NCBI GenBank assembly: GCA_018433595.1
Contig: JAHDQY010000005.1
Location: 41,514-105,513 of the forward strand
DNA length: 64,000 nt
From: Synergistales bacterium
GTDB taxonomy: Bacteria; Synergistota; Synergistia; Synergistales; Aminithiophilaceae
Direction of reading: 5' to 3'
Under the pieces are notes generated by a model. That model was given only the letters and a program-made list of their open reading frames with translations. It did not search any database and had not been told where the DNA came from. Of this stretch, positions 35,468 to 46,412 are shown in pieces. The position numbers and the translations under genes were made by a program. Each line of letters begins with the position of its first letter. Within the stretch, counting starts at the first letter, position 1.

Positions 35468-38007
35468 CGCGCCGTTCTCACCTCCCGGCAACGCTGTCTC
35501 AGTTCGTAGAGTTTCTCCAGGGCCTGGAGCGGAGTCATTTTGTCGGGATCAATGGCCGCGATTTCATCAATGAGAGCATCGGCGGCAACGGTGAAGAGAG
35601 CGAGCTGTCCCGTTTCAACGACAGGCTCCGAAACGAGGGAGAAGGAATTCTCTCCCTCGAAAAGATCCAGGAGCTCCTGGGCCCTGGCGACAACGGCCTG
35701 GGGAAGGCCGGCCAGACGGGCCACTTCAATGCCGTAGGAGCGGTCGGCGGGACGGGGTACGACCTGATGCAGGAAGACGATGCCGTCTCCTCCCTCCTCG
35801 ACGGCCATGCTCCAGTTGGTCACTTCGGGGTAACGATCGGCGAGCTGAGTCAGCTCGTGGAAGTGGGTGGCGAAAAGAACCTTAGGGCGTTTCACCGCCT
35901 GAATCAGATATTCCAGAACGGCCCAGGCAATGCTCATCCCATCGTAGGTCGAGGTTCCGCGGCCGATCTCGTCAAGAACGACAAGGCTTCTATCGGTGAC
36001 GTTGTGAAGGATGTCGGCCGTCTCAACCATCTCCACCATGAAGGTGCTCCGGCCTCTTGCCAGCTCGTCACGGGCTCCGATGCGGGTAAAGATGCGGTCG
36101 ACGACGCCGAGACCGGCTTTTTCTGCGGGAATGAAGCTGCCCATCTGTGCCAGAATCACCAGAAGGGCCGCCATTCGGAGGTAGGTCGACTTGCCGGCCA
36201 TATTGGGGCCGGTGAGGATGGAAATCCTCTCTCCGAAGCTGTCGAGAGAGACGTCGTTAGGGGTAAAAGGCATCTCGGCCAGAGCCTTCTCGACGACGGG
36301 ATGGCGAGCCTTGATGACCTGAAGACCGAATCCGTCGTTCACTTCCGGGCGTACCCATCGCCCCTCCCAGGCGACCTCTGCCAGGGAGGCCTCAAGGTCG
36401 AGGCGGGAAAGCACTTCACCCAGCATTTGAAGGGCGCGCGCTGCGTCGAGCACGTCGGAAAGGAGTTCCTTGAAAAGAACTTCTTCGAGACGAGTGATTT
36501 CGGCTTCGGCCCGAAGCATCTCCTCCTCGAAATGCTTCAGGTCTTCGGTAATGAACCGCTCGGCCCCGACTAGAGTCTGCTTGCGGACGTAACGATCGGG
36601 GATACGGTCGAGATGGGTCTTGCTCACTTCGATGTAGTAGCCGAAAACCTTGTTGTAGCCAACTTTGAGGCTCTTTATGCCTGTCGCTTCCCGCTCCGCC
36701 GCCGCCAGAGCCTCCAGTCCCTCGTCGCCCTGCCTTGAAAGGCTCCTCCAGCGATCAAGTTCCCTATCGAATCCGTCGCGGATGACGCCTCCGTCACGCA
36801 GAAGCCGGGGCGGCTCATCGGCAAGGCCGTCCAGCAGACGTTCCCGCAGGGCCTCGAGACAGGGAACATCGCGGCAGAGGCGTTCCAGAACCGTTTCCCG
36901 GCAGAGGTTCTCGATCTCGGGCCAAAGGAACACGGTGTCACGGAGAGCACCGAGATCGCGGGGAGAGCCGATTCGAAGGCTCAGCCGTCCCAGAGCGCGC
37001 TCCACGTCCCGGCACCGCGGAAGAAGATCCTGGAGGCGGACCCGGAGAGCGTGATTATCGACGAGAGCAGCAATTTCGTCCTGCCTTTCGGCGATGGCTC
37101 CGACGTCCTTGAGGGGGTGGAGAATCCAGCTGCGCAGAAGGCGTTTCCCCATGGGGGTGCGGCAGCGGTTGAGCGTCGCAAAAAGAGTCGGTCCTCCGCC
37201 GTCGACGAGCTCCAGGTTGACCTGCGTCGTCACGTCAAGGTGCAGGAAGGAACGGCGAAGAAGCGGCCTGAGACGATTGACGTGGAGAGCGGCGCCGAAC
37301 TGGGTTTCTTCAAGATAGCGCAAAGCTGCGGCGGCGGGCCCGACAGCCCTTTCTCCGTCATCAATCCCGAAAGCCCGGAGGCTCGCCACCTCGAAACGAC
37401 GGCAGAGCCAACGCTCCGCGGCAGTGACATCGAACTCTTCCCGAGGACGTTCCTGGAAACGGCCCGGAGCGATCTCGGGCAGGACCTTGAGGCACCGTTC
37501 ATGGCTGCCGGAGGGGAAGAGAATCTCCATGGGTCCGAAGGCGGCCAGAGCCCCTCGGGCTTCATCGATAGGAAGAGTTACGGCCTCGAAGCGTCCCGTC
37601 GAGGGTTGAAGCAGTGCCAGGGAGATCCAATCGCCTTCGACGGCGAGAGCAGCCAGGCCACCGTCCATGCCGCTGTCTTCGGGAACGTAGGTGCCGGGAG
37701 TAACGACACGGATAACGCTTCGCTCGACGAGAGTCCTCCCGTCAGGTTCGGTGATCTGGTCGCAAAGGGCCACCTTGTATCCCGCCTGGATCAACCGGGC
37801 CAGGTAGCCTTCGGCGGCATGGTGAGGGACGCCGGCCATGGGAATCTGACGCTCGCCGTCACGGGCGGTGAGGGTAATATCAAGGACGGACGAGGCGATC
37901 CGGGCATCGTCGAAGAAAAGTTCGAAGAAGTCGCCCATCCGGAAGAAGAGGAGACAGTCGGGGTAACGTTCCTTCCATTGGACGTACTGGCGAAGCATGG
38001 GCGTCAT
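35464..38007 (-). CDS. mutS: DNA mismatch repair protein MutS
   Basis: Mismatch sensor of about 847 residues. It has the mismatch-reading motif FFRMGDFFE (Phe-x-Glu), the lever/clamp region and the ATPase with LTGPNMAGKSTYLRM, the Walker B segment LDEIGRGTSTYDG and ATHFHELTQL. I chose the ATG at 38007 because AAGGGG lies 5 nt upstream and homologues begin at the TPM tripeptide; ATG 38037 and GTG 38031, overlapping ruvX, are alternatives. Confidence 0.95.
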   Translation of the reverse strand: MTPMLRQYVQWKERYPDCLLFFRMGDFFELFFDDARIASSVLDITLTARDGERQIPMAGVPHHAAEGYLARLIQAGYKVALCDQITEPDGRTLVERSVIRVVTPGTYVPEDSGMDGGLAALAVEGDWISLALLQPSTGRFEAVTLPIDEARGALAAFGPMEILFPSGSHERCLKVLPEIAPGRFQERPREEFDVTAAERWLCRRFEVASLRAFGIDDGERAVGPAAAALRYLEETQFGAALHVNRLRPLLRRSFLHLDVTTQVNLELVDGGGPTLFATLNRCRTPMGKRLLRSWILHPLKDVGAIAERQDEIAALVDNHALRVRLQDLLPRCRDVERALGRLSLRIGSPRDLGALRDTVFLWPEIENLCRETVLERLCRDVPCLEALRERLLDGLADEPPRLLRDGGVIRDGFDRELDRWRSLSRQGDEGLEALAAAEREATGIKSLKVGYNKVFGYYIEVSKTHLDRIPDRYVRKQTLVGAERFITEDLKHFEEEMLRAEAEITRLEEVLFKELLSDVLDAARALQMLGEVLSRLDLEASLAEVAWEGRWVRPEVNDGFGLQVIKARHPVVEKALAEMPFTPNDVSLDSFGERISILTGPNMAGKSTYLRMAALLVILAQMGSFIPAEKAGLGVVDRIFTRIGARDELARGRSTFMVEMVETADILHNVTDRSLVVLDEIGRGTSTYDGMSIAWAVLEYLIQAVKRPKVLFATHFHELTQLADRYPEVTNWSMAVEEGGDGIVFLHQVVPRPADRSYGIEVARLAGLPQAVVARAQELLDLFEGENSFSLVSEPVVETGQLALFTVAADALIDEIAAIDPDKMTPLQALEKLYELRQRCREVRTAR

Positions 38008-38027
38008 TTTGACCCCTTCAGGCAGCT

Positions 38028-38450
38028 TCACGGACATTCCCCCCGAATCCTGTCAAGATACCCCTGGAGGAGGACAGCCGCCGCGGTCTGATCGATCTTG
38101 CCTCTCCGCTTCTTGCGTGAGAGGTCAGCCTCAAGAAGGGTTCTCTCGGCAACAACGGTGGTGAAACGCTCGTCGTAAAAGACGATCTCCACACCGGAAC
38201 AGGCTTGGATCAATCCCTTTGTTTTCTCCCGTACCCGACAAGCCTCGGGGCCTTCCTCCCCTCCCGTCCTCAGAGGAAGACCGACGACGACGACAGTGAC
38301 GCCGTATCTGGCGATCAGAGCCACCGTTTCGCCGATCCAGTCACCTGACGCCTTGAGAACAGCGATCCCCTGGGCAAACATTCCCAGAGGATCGCTGAGG
38401 GCGACGCCGATTCGAACCGACCCGATGTCGAGCCCCAGGTAGCGGGTCAT
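38028..38450 (-). CDS. ruvX: Putative pre-16S rRNA nuclease / Holliday junction resolvase-like YqgF
   Basis: A 140-residue RNase H-like protein with LGLDIGSVRIGVALSDPLG, VVGLPLRTGGEEG, FYDERFTT and KIDQTAAAVLLQGYLD, all family hallmarks. YqgF is thought to act in 16S rRNA maturation. It starts 4 nt after alaS, the common alaS-yqgF neighbourhood. Confidence 0.93.
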   Translation of the reverse strand: MTRYLGLDIGSVRIGVALSDPLGMFAQGIAVLKASGDWIGETVALIARYGVTVVVVGLPLRTGGEEGPEACRVREKTKGLIQACSGVEIVFYDERFTTVVAERTLLEADLSRKKRRGKIDQTAAAVLLQGYLDRIRGECP

Positions 38451-38454
38451 TCCA

Positions 38455-41109
38455 TCAGGATCCCAACTGAAGGCGCAGAATTTCCGCCGCCTCTTTCATC
38501 AGGCGTTCAACGTTGGAGCCGGGCTCGCCCGTCGTTTTCACTCCGGCCTGGGCCATGTTGGGCCGACCTCCGCCGCTGCCGCCGAGAAGGGCCGCCACTT
38601 CCTTGATGAACCTGCCGGAGTGGACCCCTCTCCTGACGGCTTCGTCGTCGGCCATCGCGACGAGACGGAGATCATCACCGCTGCGGCTGGCCAGCAACAC
38701 CAGCGACGAGGCGACGCGGGACTTCATGGCATCACCCACCTGTCGCAGGAGATCGACTTCGAGATCGTCAAAAAAGGCCATCATGAGGGAAACGGAGCCG
38801 ATGACCGTCTTGCCGGCAAGGAGCTTGTCCACATCGGCCAAAGAGGATTTAAGCGTGGCGCTCTGAAGCTCCTTACGCAGGCGTCTGAGTTCCTCCTGAA
38901 GTTCCATGACTTTGGGGGGCGTCTCATTGAAATCGGTCTGGAGAAGTTCGGCCAAAGCCGAAGCCGTCTTGAACCGGCTCTGGACGAGATCAAGAGAGGC
39001 CAGACCGGTTACGGCGGTGATCCGGCGCAAGCCCGATCCGATCCCCTCTTCTCTGATGATCTTGCAAAGGCCTATATCGCCCGTTCCGTCAACGTGGACA
39101 CCGCCGCAGAGCTCCGTGCTGTAGCCGGGAACCTGGATGACCCGGACCACATCGCCGTATTTTTCGTCGAAGAGGGCCTTGGCTCCCATTTCCCGAGCGG
39201 CCTCCATGTCTGTGAAGGTCACCCTGAGAGGCACGTTGCGAAGGACCTGGCCGTTGACGATCCGCTCCACCTCGTCGATCTGCCCTTCCGTCATCGCCTC
39301 GAAGTGGGTGAAATCAAACCGAAGGCCGTCGGGACGGACGAGAGAACCCGCCTGACGGACGTGATCACCCAGGACGCGGCAGAGAGCCTCGTGAAGAAGG
39401 TGCGTCGCCGTGTGATGACGCCTGATGGCCCAGCGACGTTCCTCATCGACGGCAGCCGTCACGACGGCGCCTTTCACGAGCGTCCCACCGGAGACGACAA
39501 CACGATGAACGATCAGTTTTCCGGCACCGTATACGGTATCGAGGACATCGGCTTTGACCGCGGGAGATTCGAGGCGTCCTTTATCGCCGACCTGACCGCC
39601 TCCTTCTGCGTAGAAAGGCGTTTTGTCCAAAACGACGAAGACCTCCCGGCCCGAGTCGGCCTCGTCGATTTCACGCCCTTCAAAGACGACGGCTTCGACG
39701 CGGGTCTCCTCGAAGGCCGAGACGTAACCCGTGAAGGGCGTATCGCCCAGACGCCGATAAAGCTCGTCGTAGACACCGCCGGTGACGACGGCATGAGCCA
39801 CCTTGCTTGAGGCTCGGGCCCGCTCCCGCTGAGCCTCCATCTCTTTATCGAAGCCTTCGCGATCGACACGGATCTCCTCTTCCAGGCAAACCTCTTCGGT
39901 CAACTCGAAGGGGAAGCCGTAGGTGTCGTAGAGTTCGAAGGCGACCCGACCCGAAAGGGTCTTCGTCTCTGCCGCCTTGAGAGAGGCGATTTCATTCTCG
40001 AGAAGGTTCATCCCCTGGTCGAGAGTCCTGCCGAATTTTCGCTCCTCCAGGTCGATAACCTGCTCGATGGTCGAACGGTTGTCGGCCAGTTCCCGGTAGG
40101 GGACGGCCATGAGATCGTAGAGGACGGGCAGAAGCTTGAGAAGAAAAGGTTCATCAAGACCGATGAGCCGGCCGTAGCGGACGGCACGGCGCAGCAGACG
40201 ACGGAGAACGTAGCCCCGTCCCTCGTTGGAGGGAAGGATGCCGTCGGCAAGCATAAAGGCGACGGCACGAAGGTGATCCGAGATGACCCGAACGGCCATA
40301 TCGCCTCCGGCCGACTGACCGTAGACGATGCAGGAAAGCTCGCAGGCCCGGTCGATAAGGGGCCGGAAAAGGTCCGTCTCGAAATCGGTGCGCACTTTCT
40401 GGACGACCGAGGCCAGGCGCTCAAGCCCCATACCCGTGTCGATGTTGGTTTTGGGCAGGGGGATCAGGGTTCCGTCTTCCTGACGGTCGTATTGAGTGAA
40501 GACGAGGTTCCAGATTTCCAGATAGCGGTCGCAGCTGCAGCCGGGGGCGCAGTTCGGAGAGCCGCAGGAAAAATCCGCTCCCTGGTCGTAGAGGATCTCC
40601 GAGCAGGGACCGCAGGGACCTGTAGGGCCCATGAACCAGAAATTCTCATCCTGACCGAAGCGGATGATCCGCTCCTTCGGCAGCCCGACGACGTCGTGCC
40701 AGTGATGGAAGGCCTCTTCATCGTCCTCGTAAATCGTGGCGTAGAGTCGGTCCGGGTCGAGGCCGACCCACTCGGTGAGAAACTCCCAGGCCCAGGGGAT
40801 GGCTTCGGCCTTGAAATAATCGCCCCAGCTGAAGTTCCCGAGCATCTCAAAGAAGGTATGGTGCCTCGCCGTCCGCCCCACGTTCTCGATGTCGTTGGTC
40901 CGGACGCACTTCTGAGACGTTGCCACGCGGGTCGACTCCGGCGTGCGCAGCCCCAGGTAGTAGAGCTTGAAGGGCACCATGCCGGCGATGGTGAAAAGCA
41001 GCGTGGGATCGTCGGGAATGAGGGAGAAACTGGCCATTCTGCGGCTTCCCTTGGATTCGAAGAAGCGCAGAAAGAGCTCCCGCAGTTCCGATCCCGATCT
41101 GTACTGCAT
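38455..41109 (-). CDS. alaS: Alanyl-tRNA synthetase
   Basis: An 884-residue class II synthetase: aminoacylation core from SGSELRELFLRFFESKG, the cysteine-rich insert CGSPNCAPGCSCD, the editing domain with HHTATHLLHEAL and CGGVHVDGTGDIG, and the C-terminal C-Ala domain with GGSGGGRPNMAQAG. GGGGAGTGG precedes the ATG. It heads a co-directional series ending at rpsA. Confidence 0.97.
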   Translation of the reverse strand: MQYRSGSELRELFLRFFESKGSRRMASFSLIPDDPTLLFTIAGMVPFKLYYLGLRTPESTRVATSQKCVRTNDIENVGRTARHHTFFEMLGNFSWGDYFKAEAIPWAWEFLTEWVGLDPDRLYATIYEDDEEAFHHWHDVVGLPKERIIRFGQDENFWFMGPTGPCGPCSEILYDQGADFSCGSPNCAPGCSCDRYLEIWNLVFTQYDRQEDGTLIPLPKTNIDTGMGLERLASVVQKVRTDFETDLFRPLIDRACELSCIVYGQSAGGDMAVRVISDHLRAVAFMLADGILPSNEGRGYVLRRLLRRAVRYGRLIGLDEPFLLKLLPVLYDLMAVPYRELADNRSTIEQVIDLEERKFGRTLDQGMNLLENEIASLKAAETKTLSGRVAFELYDTYGFPFELTEEVCLEEEIRVDREGFDKEMEAQRERARASSKVAHAVVTGGVYDELYRRLGDTPFTGYVSAFEETRVEAVVFEGREIDEADSGREVFVVLDKTPFYAEGGGQVGDKGRLESPAVKADVLDTVYGAGKLIVHRVVVSGGTLVKGAVVTAAVDEERRWAIRRHHTATHLLHEALCRVLGDHVRQAGSLVRPDGLRFDFTHFEAMTEGQIDEVERIVNGQVLRNVPLRVTFTDMEAAREMGAKALFDEKYGDVVRVIQVPGYSTELCGGVHVDGTGDIGLCKIIREEGIGSGLRRITAVTGLASLDLVQSRFKTASALAELLQTDFNETPPKVMELQEELRRLRKELQSATLKSSLADVDKLLAGKTVIGSVSLMMAFFDDLEVDLLRQVGDAMKSRVASSLVLLASRSGDDLRLVAMADDEAVRRGVHSGRFIKEVAALLGGSGGGRPNMAQAGVKTTGEPGSNVERLMKEAAEILRLQLGS

Positions 41110-41146
41110 GTTTCCACTCCCCTTTTTTCGATATGACGGCCCAACG

Positions 41147-41152
41147 ATTATA
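41147..41152 (-). promoter_or_regulatory. Candidate -10 element for the alaS operon
   Basis: A perfect TATAAT on the minus strand, 38 nt before the alaS ATG, in the 45-bp gap after mtaD. No convincing -35 is found at 17-18 nt spacing, so it may need an activator or may be fortuitous. Confidence 0.35.
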
Positions 41153-41154
41153 GC

Positions 41155-42447
41155 TCAGCTCACCAGGTTTTTGCGGCACCGGAGAGCTTCAGCGCGGATC
41201 TTCCCGTCGTCGAAGGAAAAATGGCCTCCTCGCTGAATCCATCGCCCCTGAACAAGGGTGCCCACGACGTCGGCCGATGATCCGGCGTAAACGAGAAAGG
41301 AGATCAGGTTCTCCCGATCCCATCCCGTGTAGTGAGGCCTGTCGAGGTCGACGAGGGCAAAATCGGCCTGCCATTCTTTGCGGATGAGTCCGACGTCGTC
41401 GAAACCCAACGTCCGGGCGCCCTCGACAGTGGCCATTCGGAGAGCCTCCCGGGCTGTCAGGATCGTCGGGTCACGGCGGGAGACCTTGGCCAGAAGGGCC
41501 GCCGTCCGCATCTCCTGCCAGAGATCGAGACGGTTGTTGCTGGCGGCTCCGTCCGTCCCCAGGGCGACATGGATTCCGGCAGCCAGCATCTCCGACACAG
41601 GAGCGATGCCACTGCCCAGCTTCATGTTGCTGCTGGGGTTGTGAAGAACGGTCACGTTATCCCGGGCCAGGGCCTTGAAGTCGGATTCGTCGATCCAGAC
41701 GCCGTGAGCCAGGGAAAGGCGGGGGACATCGAAAAGCCCCGTCTTCTCAAGGAGCTCCAGTGGTTCCCGCTTCAGCTCCGTACGGAAATAATCCCGTTCC
41801 CATTCCGTCTCAAGCCAGTGGAGGTGGACACCGAGACGGCGCTCAGACGCCAGGGAGGCAAGTCTTTTGAGAGCGACCGGATCAACGGTATAGGGGGCGT
41901 GAGGACCGATCTGGACACGAAAGCGTCCCTCGAAACCGTCCCAATCGTCAGCCAGAGCAAAGGCCTCCCGGATCTTTTCTTCGTCGTCTCCTATCAACCC
42001 CCGACAGAGGCCGCAGCGCATCCCTGTCTCGCTCGCAGCACGGGCCACATCGTCCATGAAGAAGTACATGTCTCCGAAACAGGTCGTTCCCGTAGAGGCC
42101 ATCTCCAGGACAGCCAGCAGTGTCCCCCACCGGACGGCCTCGCCGTCAAGGCAAGCCTCGACGGGCCAGATCCGCTCCTTGAGCCACTCCATAAGAGGGC
42201 GTTCCTCGCCGAGGCCCCGAAGCAATGTCATCGCACAGTGAGTGTGGGCGTTGACGAAGCCGGGAAGAAGCGCCGTCTTTCCCTTTCCGTCAAAAACCTC
42301 TCCGGCGGCCAGAAGTTCTCCGGCTTCCTCAACGGCAGTGATCTTCCCGTTTTCGACGGCGACATCGGCCGTCCTGGCCTTCATCATCGTCCCGTCCAGG
42401 ACGACGACATTCCGCAGCAAAAGTCTGCCCTTGTCCGGGTCACTCAT
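41155..42447 (-). CDS. mtaD: 5'-methylthioadenosine/S-adenosylhomocysteine deaminase
   Basis: A 430-residue metal-dependent amidohydrolase: HTHCAMTLLRGLGEE (metal site), HAPYTVDP, the metal His in LHWLETE, SLAHGVWIDESD and LGTDGAASNN. It deaminates methylthioadenosine and/or S-adenosylhomocysteine. The ATG at 42447 overlaps the ahcY stop (ATGA) and follows GGAGTGG. With ahcY and mtnA it forms a SAM-byproduct recycling block. Confidence 0.92.
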   Translation of the reverse strand: MSDPDKGRLLLRNVVVLDGTMMKARTADVAVENGKITAVEEAGELLAAGEVFDGKGKTALLPGFVNAHTHCAMTLLRGLGEERPLMEWLKERIWPVEACLDGEAVRWGTLLAVLEMASTGTTCFGDMYFFMDDVARAASETGMRCGLCRGLIGDDEEKIREAFALADDWDGFEGRFRVQIGPHAPYTVDPVALKRLASLASERRLGVHLHWLETEWERDYFRTELKREPLELLEKTGLFDVPRLSLAHGVWIDESDFKALARDNVTVLHNPSSNMKLGSGIAPVSEMLAAGIHVALGTDGAASNNRLDLWQEMRTAALLAKVSRRDPTILTAREALRMATVEGARTLGFDDVGLIRKEWQADFALVDLDRPHYTGWDRENLISFLVYAGSSADVVGTLVQGRWIQRGGHFSFDDGKIRAEALRCRKNLVS

Positions 42448-43685
42448 TCGCGCCACTCCTTCATGTAGCGTTCCTGTCCCACCGTAAGGCGCTCCAGTTT
42501 CAGCCCCCAAGCCTCCAAGGCCAGAAGAGCTACCTCCCTGTCGAGACTTTCGGGAAGAGGATGAAGCCCTTTCGGCAGATTGCCCTCCTTCACATGGAGG
42601 GCCGCCAGCAGCTGGGAGGCAAAGCTGAGGTCCATGATCTCCACGGGGTGACCGTCGCCTGCGGCAAGATTGACGAGCCGTCCCTCGGCGAGAAGGTGAA
42701 GCCTCCTGCCGTCCTTCATCTCAAAGGTCTCGATGTTGGCTTTGTCCCTTCGGACGGTCTCCGCCTGGGCCCGAAGGTCGGGGATAGAAATCTCCACGTC
42801 GAAGTGCCCCGCGTTGGCCAGGACGGCGCCGTCCTTCATGAAAGGAAAGTGGTCACCCCGGATGACGTCACGGTTACCCGTGACCGTGACGAAGAAGTCA
42901 CCCACGGCGGCAGCTCCGGCCATATCCATGACCCGGTAGCCGTCCATGTGGGCCTCCAAGGCCCGGTGGGGATCGACTTCGACGACGACGACCCGGGCGC
43001 CCAGACCGGAAGCCCGACGTGCCACCCCCTTGCCGCACCAGCCGTATCCTACGACGACAAAGGTCTTGCCCGCCACGAGAAGGTTGGTCGTCCTCATGAT
43101 TCCGTCCATGACGGACTGCCCCGTCCCGTAACGGTTATCGAAAAGGTACTTGCTGTAGGCATCGTTGACGGCAATCATCGGGAAGGCCAGGCAGCCTTCG
43201 TCGGCCATGGCCCTCAGACGCTTCACTCCCGTCGTTGTCTCTTCACTGCCGCCAAGAATCGAAGGCAGAAGCTGCCGATACTCCGCATGGAGAAGGGCAA
43301 CGAGATCGCAACCGTCATCGATGAGGACCGTCGGATGGTGATCGACGACAAAGCGCAGGTTTTCGGTGTACTCCTTCCCTGTCATGCCATGACGGCTATA
43401 GACGTGAACGCCTCCCTCGGCCAGAGCGGCACAGACGTCGTCCTGCGTTGACAGCGGGTTGCTTCCGGCGGCGGCGACAACGGCCCCAAGCTCTTTCAGC
43501 GCCAAAAGGAGACACGCCGTCTTAGCCTCCAGATGAAGGCAGGCGGCGACAGTTATCCCCTGGAAGGGGCGACTCTCCCGATAGCGCCTCTCCAAAAGAG
43601 AGAGAACCTTCATTTCCCGATGGGCCCATTCGATCTTTCCCCGTCCCGAGGGAGCAAGGGAAAGGTCGGCGACACGATGTTCCAT
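42444..43685 (-). CDS. ahcY: Adenosylhomocysteinase
   Basis: Splits S-adenosylhomocysteine into adenosine and homocysteine using bound NAD. The 413-residue protein shows GSNPLSTQDDVCAAL, VNDAYSKYLFDNRYGTGQS with the active-site Lys, the NAD-binding VVVGYGWCGKGVA and NAGHFDVEI. It lies 5 nt after mtnA. Confidence 0.95.
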   Translation of the reverse strand: MEHRVADLSLAPSGRGKIEWAHREMKVLSLLERRYRESRPFQGITVAACLHLEAKTACLLLALKELGAVVAAAGSNPLSTQDDVCAALAEGGVHVYSRHGMTGKEYTENLRFVVDHHPTVLIDDGCDLVALLHAEYRQLLPSILGGSEETTTGVKRLRAMADEGCLAFPMIAVNDAYSKYLFDNRYGTGQSVMDGIMRTTNLLVAGKTFVVVGYGWCGKGVARRASGLGARVVVVEVDPHRALEAHMDGYRVMDMAGAAAVGDFFVTVTGNRDVIRGDHFPFMKDGAVLANAGHFDVEISIPDLRAQAETVRRDKANIETFEMKDGRRLHLLAEGRLVNLAAGDGHPVEIMDLSFASQLLAALHVKEGNLPKGLHPLPESLDREVALLALEAWGLKLERLTVGQERYMKEWRE

Positions 43686-43690
43686 GATGA

Positions 43691-44718
<1,028 letters not shown>

Positions 44719-44722
<4 letters not shown>

Positions 44723-45963
44723 TCCTCCTTTATGGCGAAGGGGGCAACCGGTTCGACCGATTCAAGTCGAGCCAGGCCCTTTCCGTCGAAGAAGCGGAGG
44801 TGGAGAGCCATTCCTTCTCTCAGTTCAGCAAAACGGAAGAGAGGCCGTCCCGCTTCATCGGAGCAGGCCGCATAGCCTCTGGCCAGAGGAGCCAGAGGAG
44901 AAAGCGTCTGAAGTCGCCCGGCCAGAGCATTGATATCGCGGCCTTTGTTGTCCAGGAGAACGCGGGAAGCCCGCCCAAGGCGTCCGGAGCTCTCGTCAAG
45001 CCGCTCCGAAAGGGGCTGGATGGTATTGCGTCGGAGGGCCATTTCGGAGCGCCGCCCCAGATCGTCGACGGCCGAACGGGACCGATCGAGACGGCGGGAC
45101 AGGGCTGACCGGAGCCGGGCCTCGACCTGGTGAGCCTGGTGTTCCAGAGCCCGCCGATCCGGCAAAAGGCGCTCGACCGCCGCAGAAGGGGTCGGAGCCG
45201 AAGCATCGGCGGCAAGATCACAGAGGGTACGATCCACCTCGTGTCCCAATCCCGTCAGAAGAGGAAGCGGCGATTGTCTGACGGCCCGAACGACCTGTTC
45301 GTCGTCGAAGGGATTGAGATCCTCGCGGCTCCCTCCGCCGCGGACAAGAAGAATCGCCTCGGCATCCTCTACGGCCGCCGCCAGAGAAAGCGCCCTGACG
45401 ATCGACGCCGGAGCCTCCAATCCCTGGACAAGGCAGGGAGAAAGGACAAGAGCGCATCGGGGAAACCGTCCCGAGGCGATCTTAATCACGTCCTGCACCG
45501 CCGCTCCTGTCGGCGACGTCACAACGACGATCTTCTCCGGATAAAGAGGGAGAGCACGTTTAAGGCGGCTGTCAAAAAGCCCCTCTTCAGCCAGCCGGTG
45601 CTCCATCTCGGCTTTCGCTCTGGCCTGAGCGCCCTTTCCGATGGGGTAGAGCTTCCGGGCATAAAGTTGATAAAGACCCCGGTCGGGATAGACGGCGATC
45701 CGACCCTCTACGAGAACCTCGTCGCCTTTCTGGGGCCAAGTTGCAACCGAGGCAGCGTCGCTTCGGAAAAGAACGGCGGCAAGGCGCGATCGGAGGCCGC
45801 CAAGCGTGAAATAGACGTGCCCGCTGGTATGGCGCTTGAACTCGACGATCTCCCCTCTTACGCGGAGGGAGGCGAGAATGGGATCGACGCGAAGGAGGCC
45901 GTCGATGTGGGATGTCACCTCATCGACGGTCAGAGGCGCGAACTCATTCCGTTTTATCGCCAA
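44719..45963 (-). CDS. xseA: Exodeoxyribonuclease VII large subunit
   Basis: A 414-residue ExoVII large subunit: N-terminal OB domain (VRGEIVEFKRHTSGHVYFTL), the catalytic core with VVTSPTGAAVQDVI, VRGGGSREDL and GLGHEVDRTLCDLAAD, then a coiled coil and a C-terminal GYA segment. I chose the TTG at 45963 because AAGGAG lies 10 nt upstream and the OB domain starts soon after. The small subunit gene xseB, usually adjacent, is absent here. Confidence 0.93.
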
Positions 45964-46384
45964 GGGAAGCAGACTCCTTTTCAAGCTCCCGAACAATTCG
46001 CCCCAGGACACCGTTGACAAAGCGCCCCGAATCCTCTGTACCGAAGCGCTTGGCCAGCTCGACGGCTTCGGAAATGGCGACCGCCACGGGAGTCAGCTTT
46101 TCCACGACACCTTCGTAAAGGGCCATCCGGACAGCCGTCCTGTCAACAGCGACAAGCCTTTCCGGACGCCAGCCCGTCAGGTAGGTTCTAAGAAGGTCAT
46201 CAATATCGAAACGTCTTTCCCACACGCCGTGGACCAACCGGGAGGCATATTCGACAACCTCCTTCTCTTCTCTTTCAAAAGAGAAGAGAAGGAGGGTCTC
46301 TTTGGGGGTTTTTTCGGGGCAGAGATCGAGAGAATAGAGAAGCTGCAATGCGATTTCACGTGCCCGACGGCGCCGCTGAGGCAT
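45944..46384 (-). CDS. nusB: Transcription antitermination factor NusB
   Basis: A 146-residue NusB: MPQRRRRAREIALQLLYSLDL at the start and VAISEAVELAKRFGTEDSGRFVNGVLGRIVR at the end. It works with NusE/S10 on rRNA antitermination. The ATG at 46384 matches homologues, but the strong site AAGGAGG is 23 nt upstream and sits better for an in-frame CTG at 46399. Codons in the middle of the gene form a perfect 18-bp inverted repeat. Confidence 0.93.
   Translation of the reverse strand: MPQRRRRAREIALQLLYSLDLCPEKTPKETLLLFSFEREEKEVVEYASRLVHGVWERRFDIDDLLRTYLTGWRPERLVAVDRTAVRMALYEGVVEKLTPVAVAISEAVELAKRFGTEDSGRFVNGVLGRIVRELEKESASLGDKTE
46258..46295. repeat. Perfect 18-bp inverted repeat inside nusB
   Basis: Arms 46258-46275 and 46278-46295 are exact reverse complements around a 2-nt centre. 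Each arm is purely pyrimidine or purine on one strand. In the nusB mRNA it would fold into a hairpin of about 17 bp. It encodes the stretch LLLFSFEREEKEV. Confidence 0.9.
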
Positions 46385-46412
46385 CAGGGAACGGTTCAGG
46401 GCGCTCACCTCC

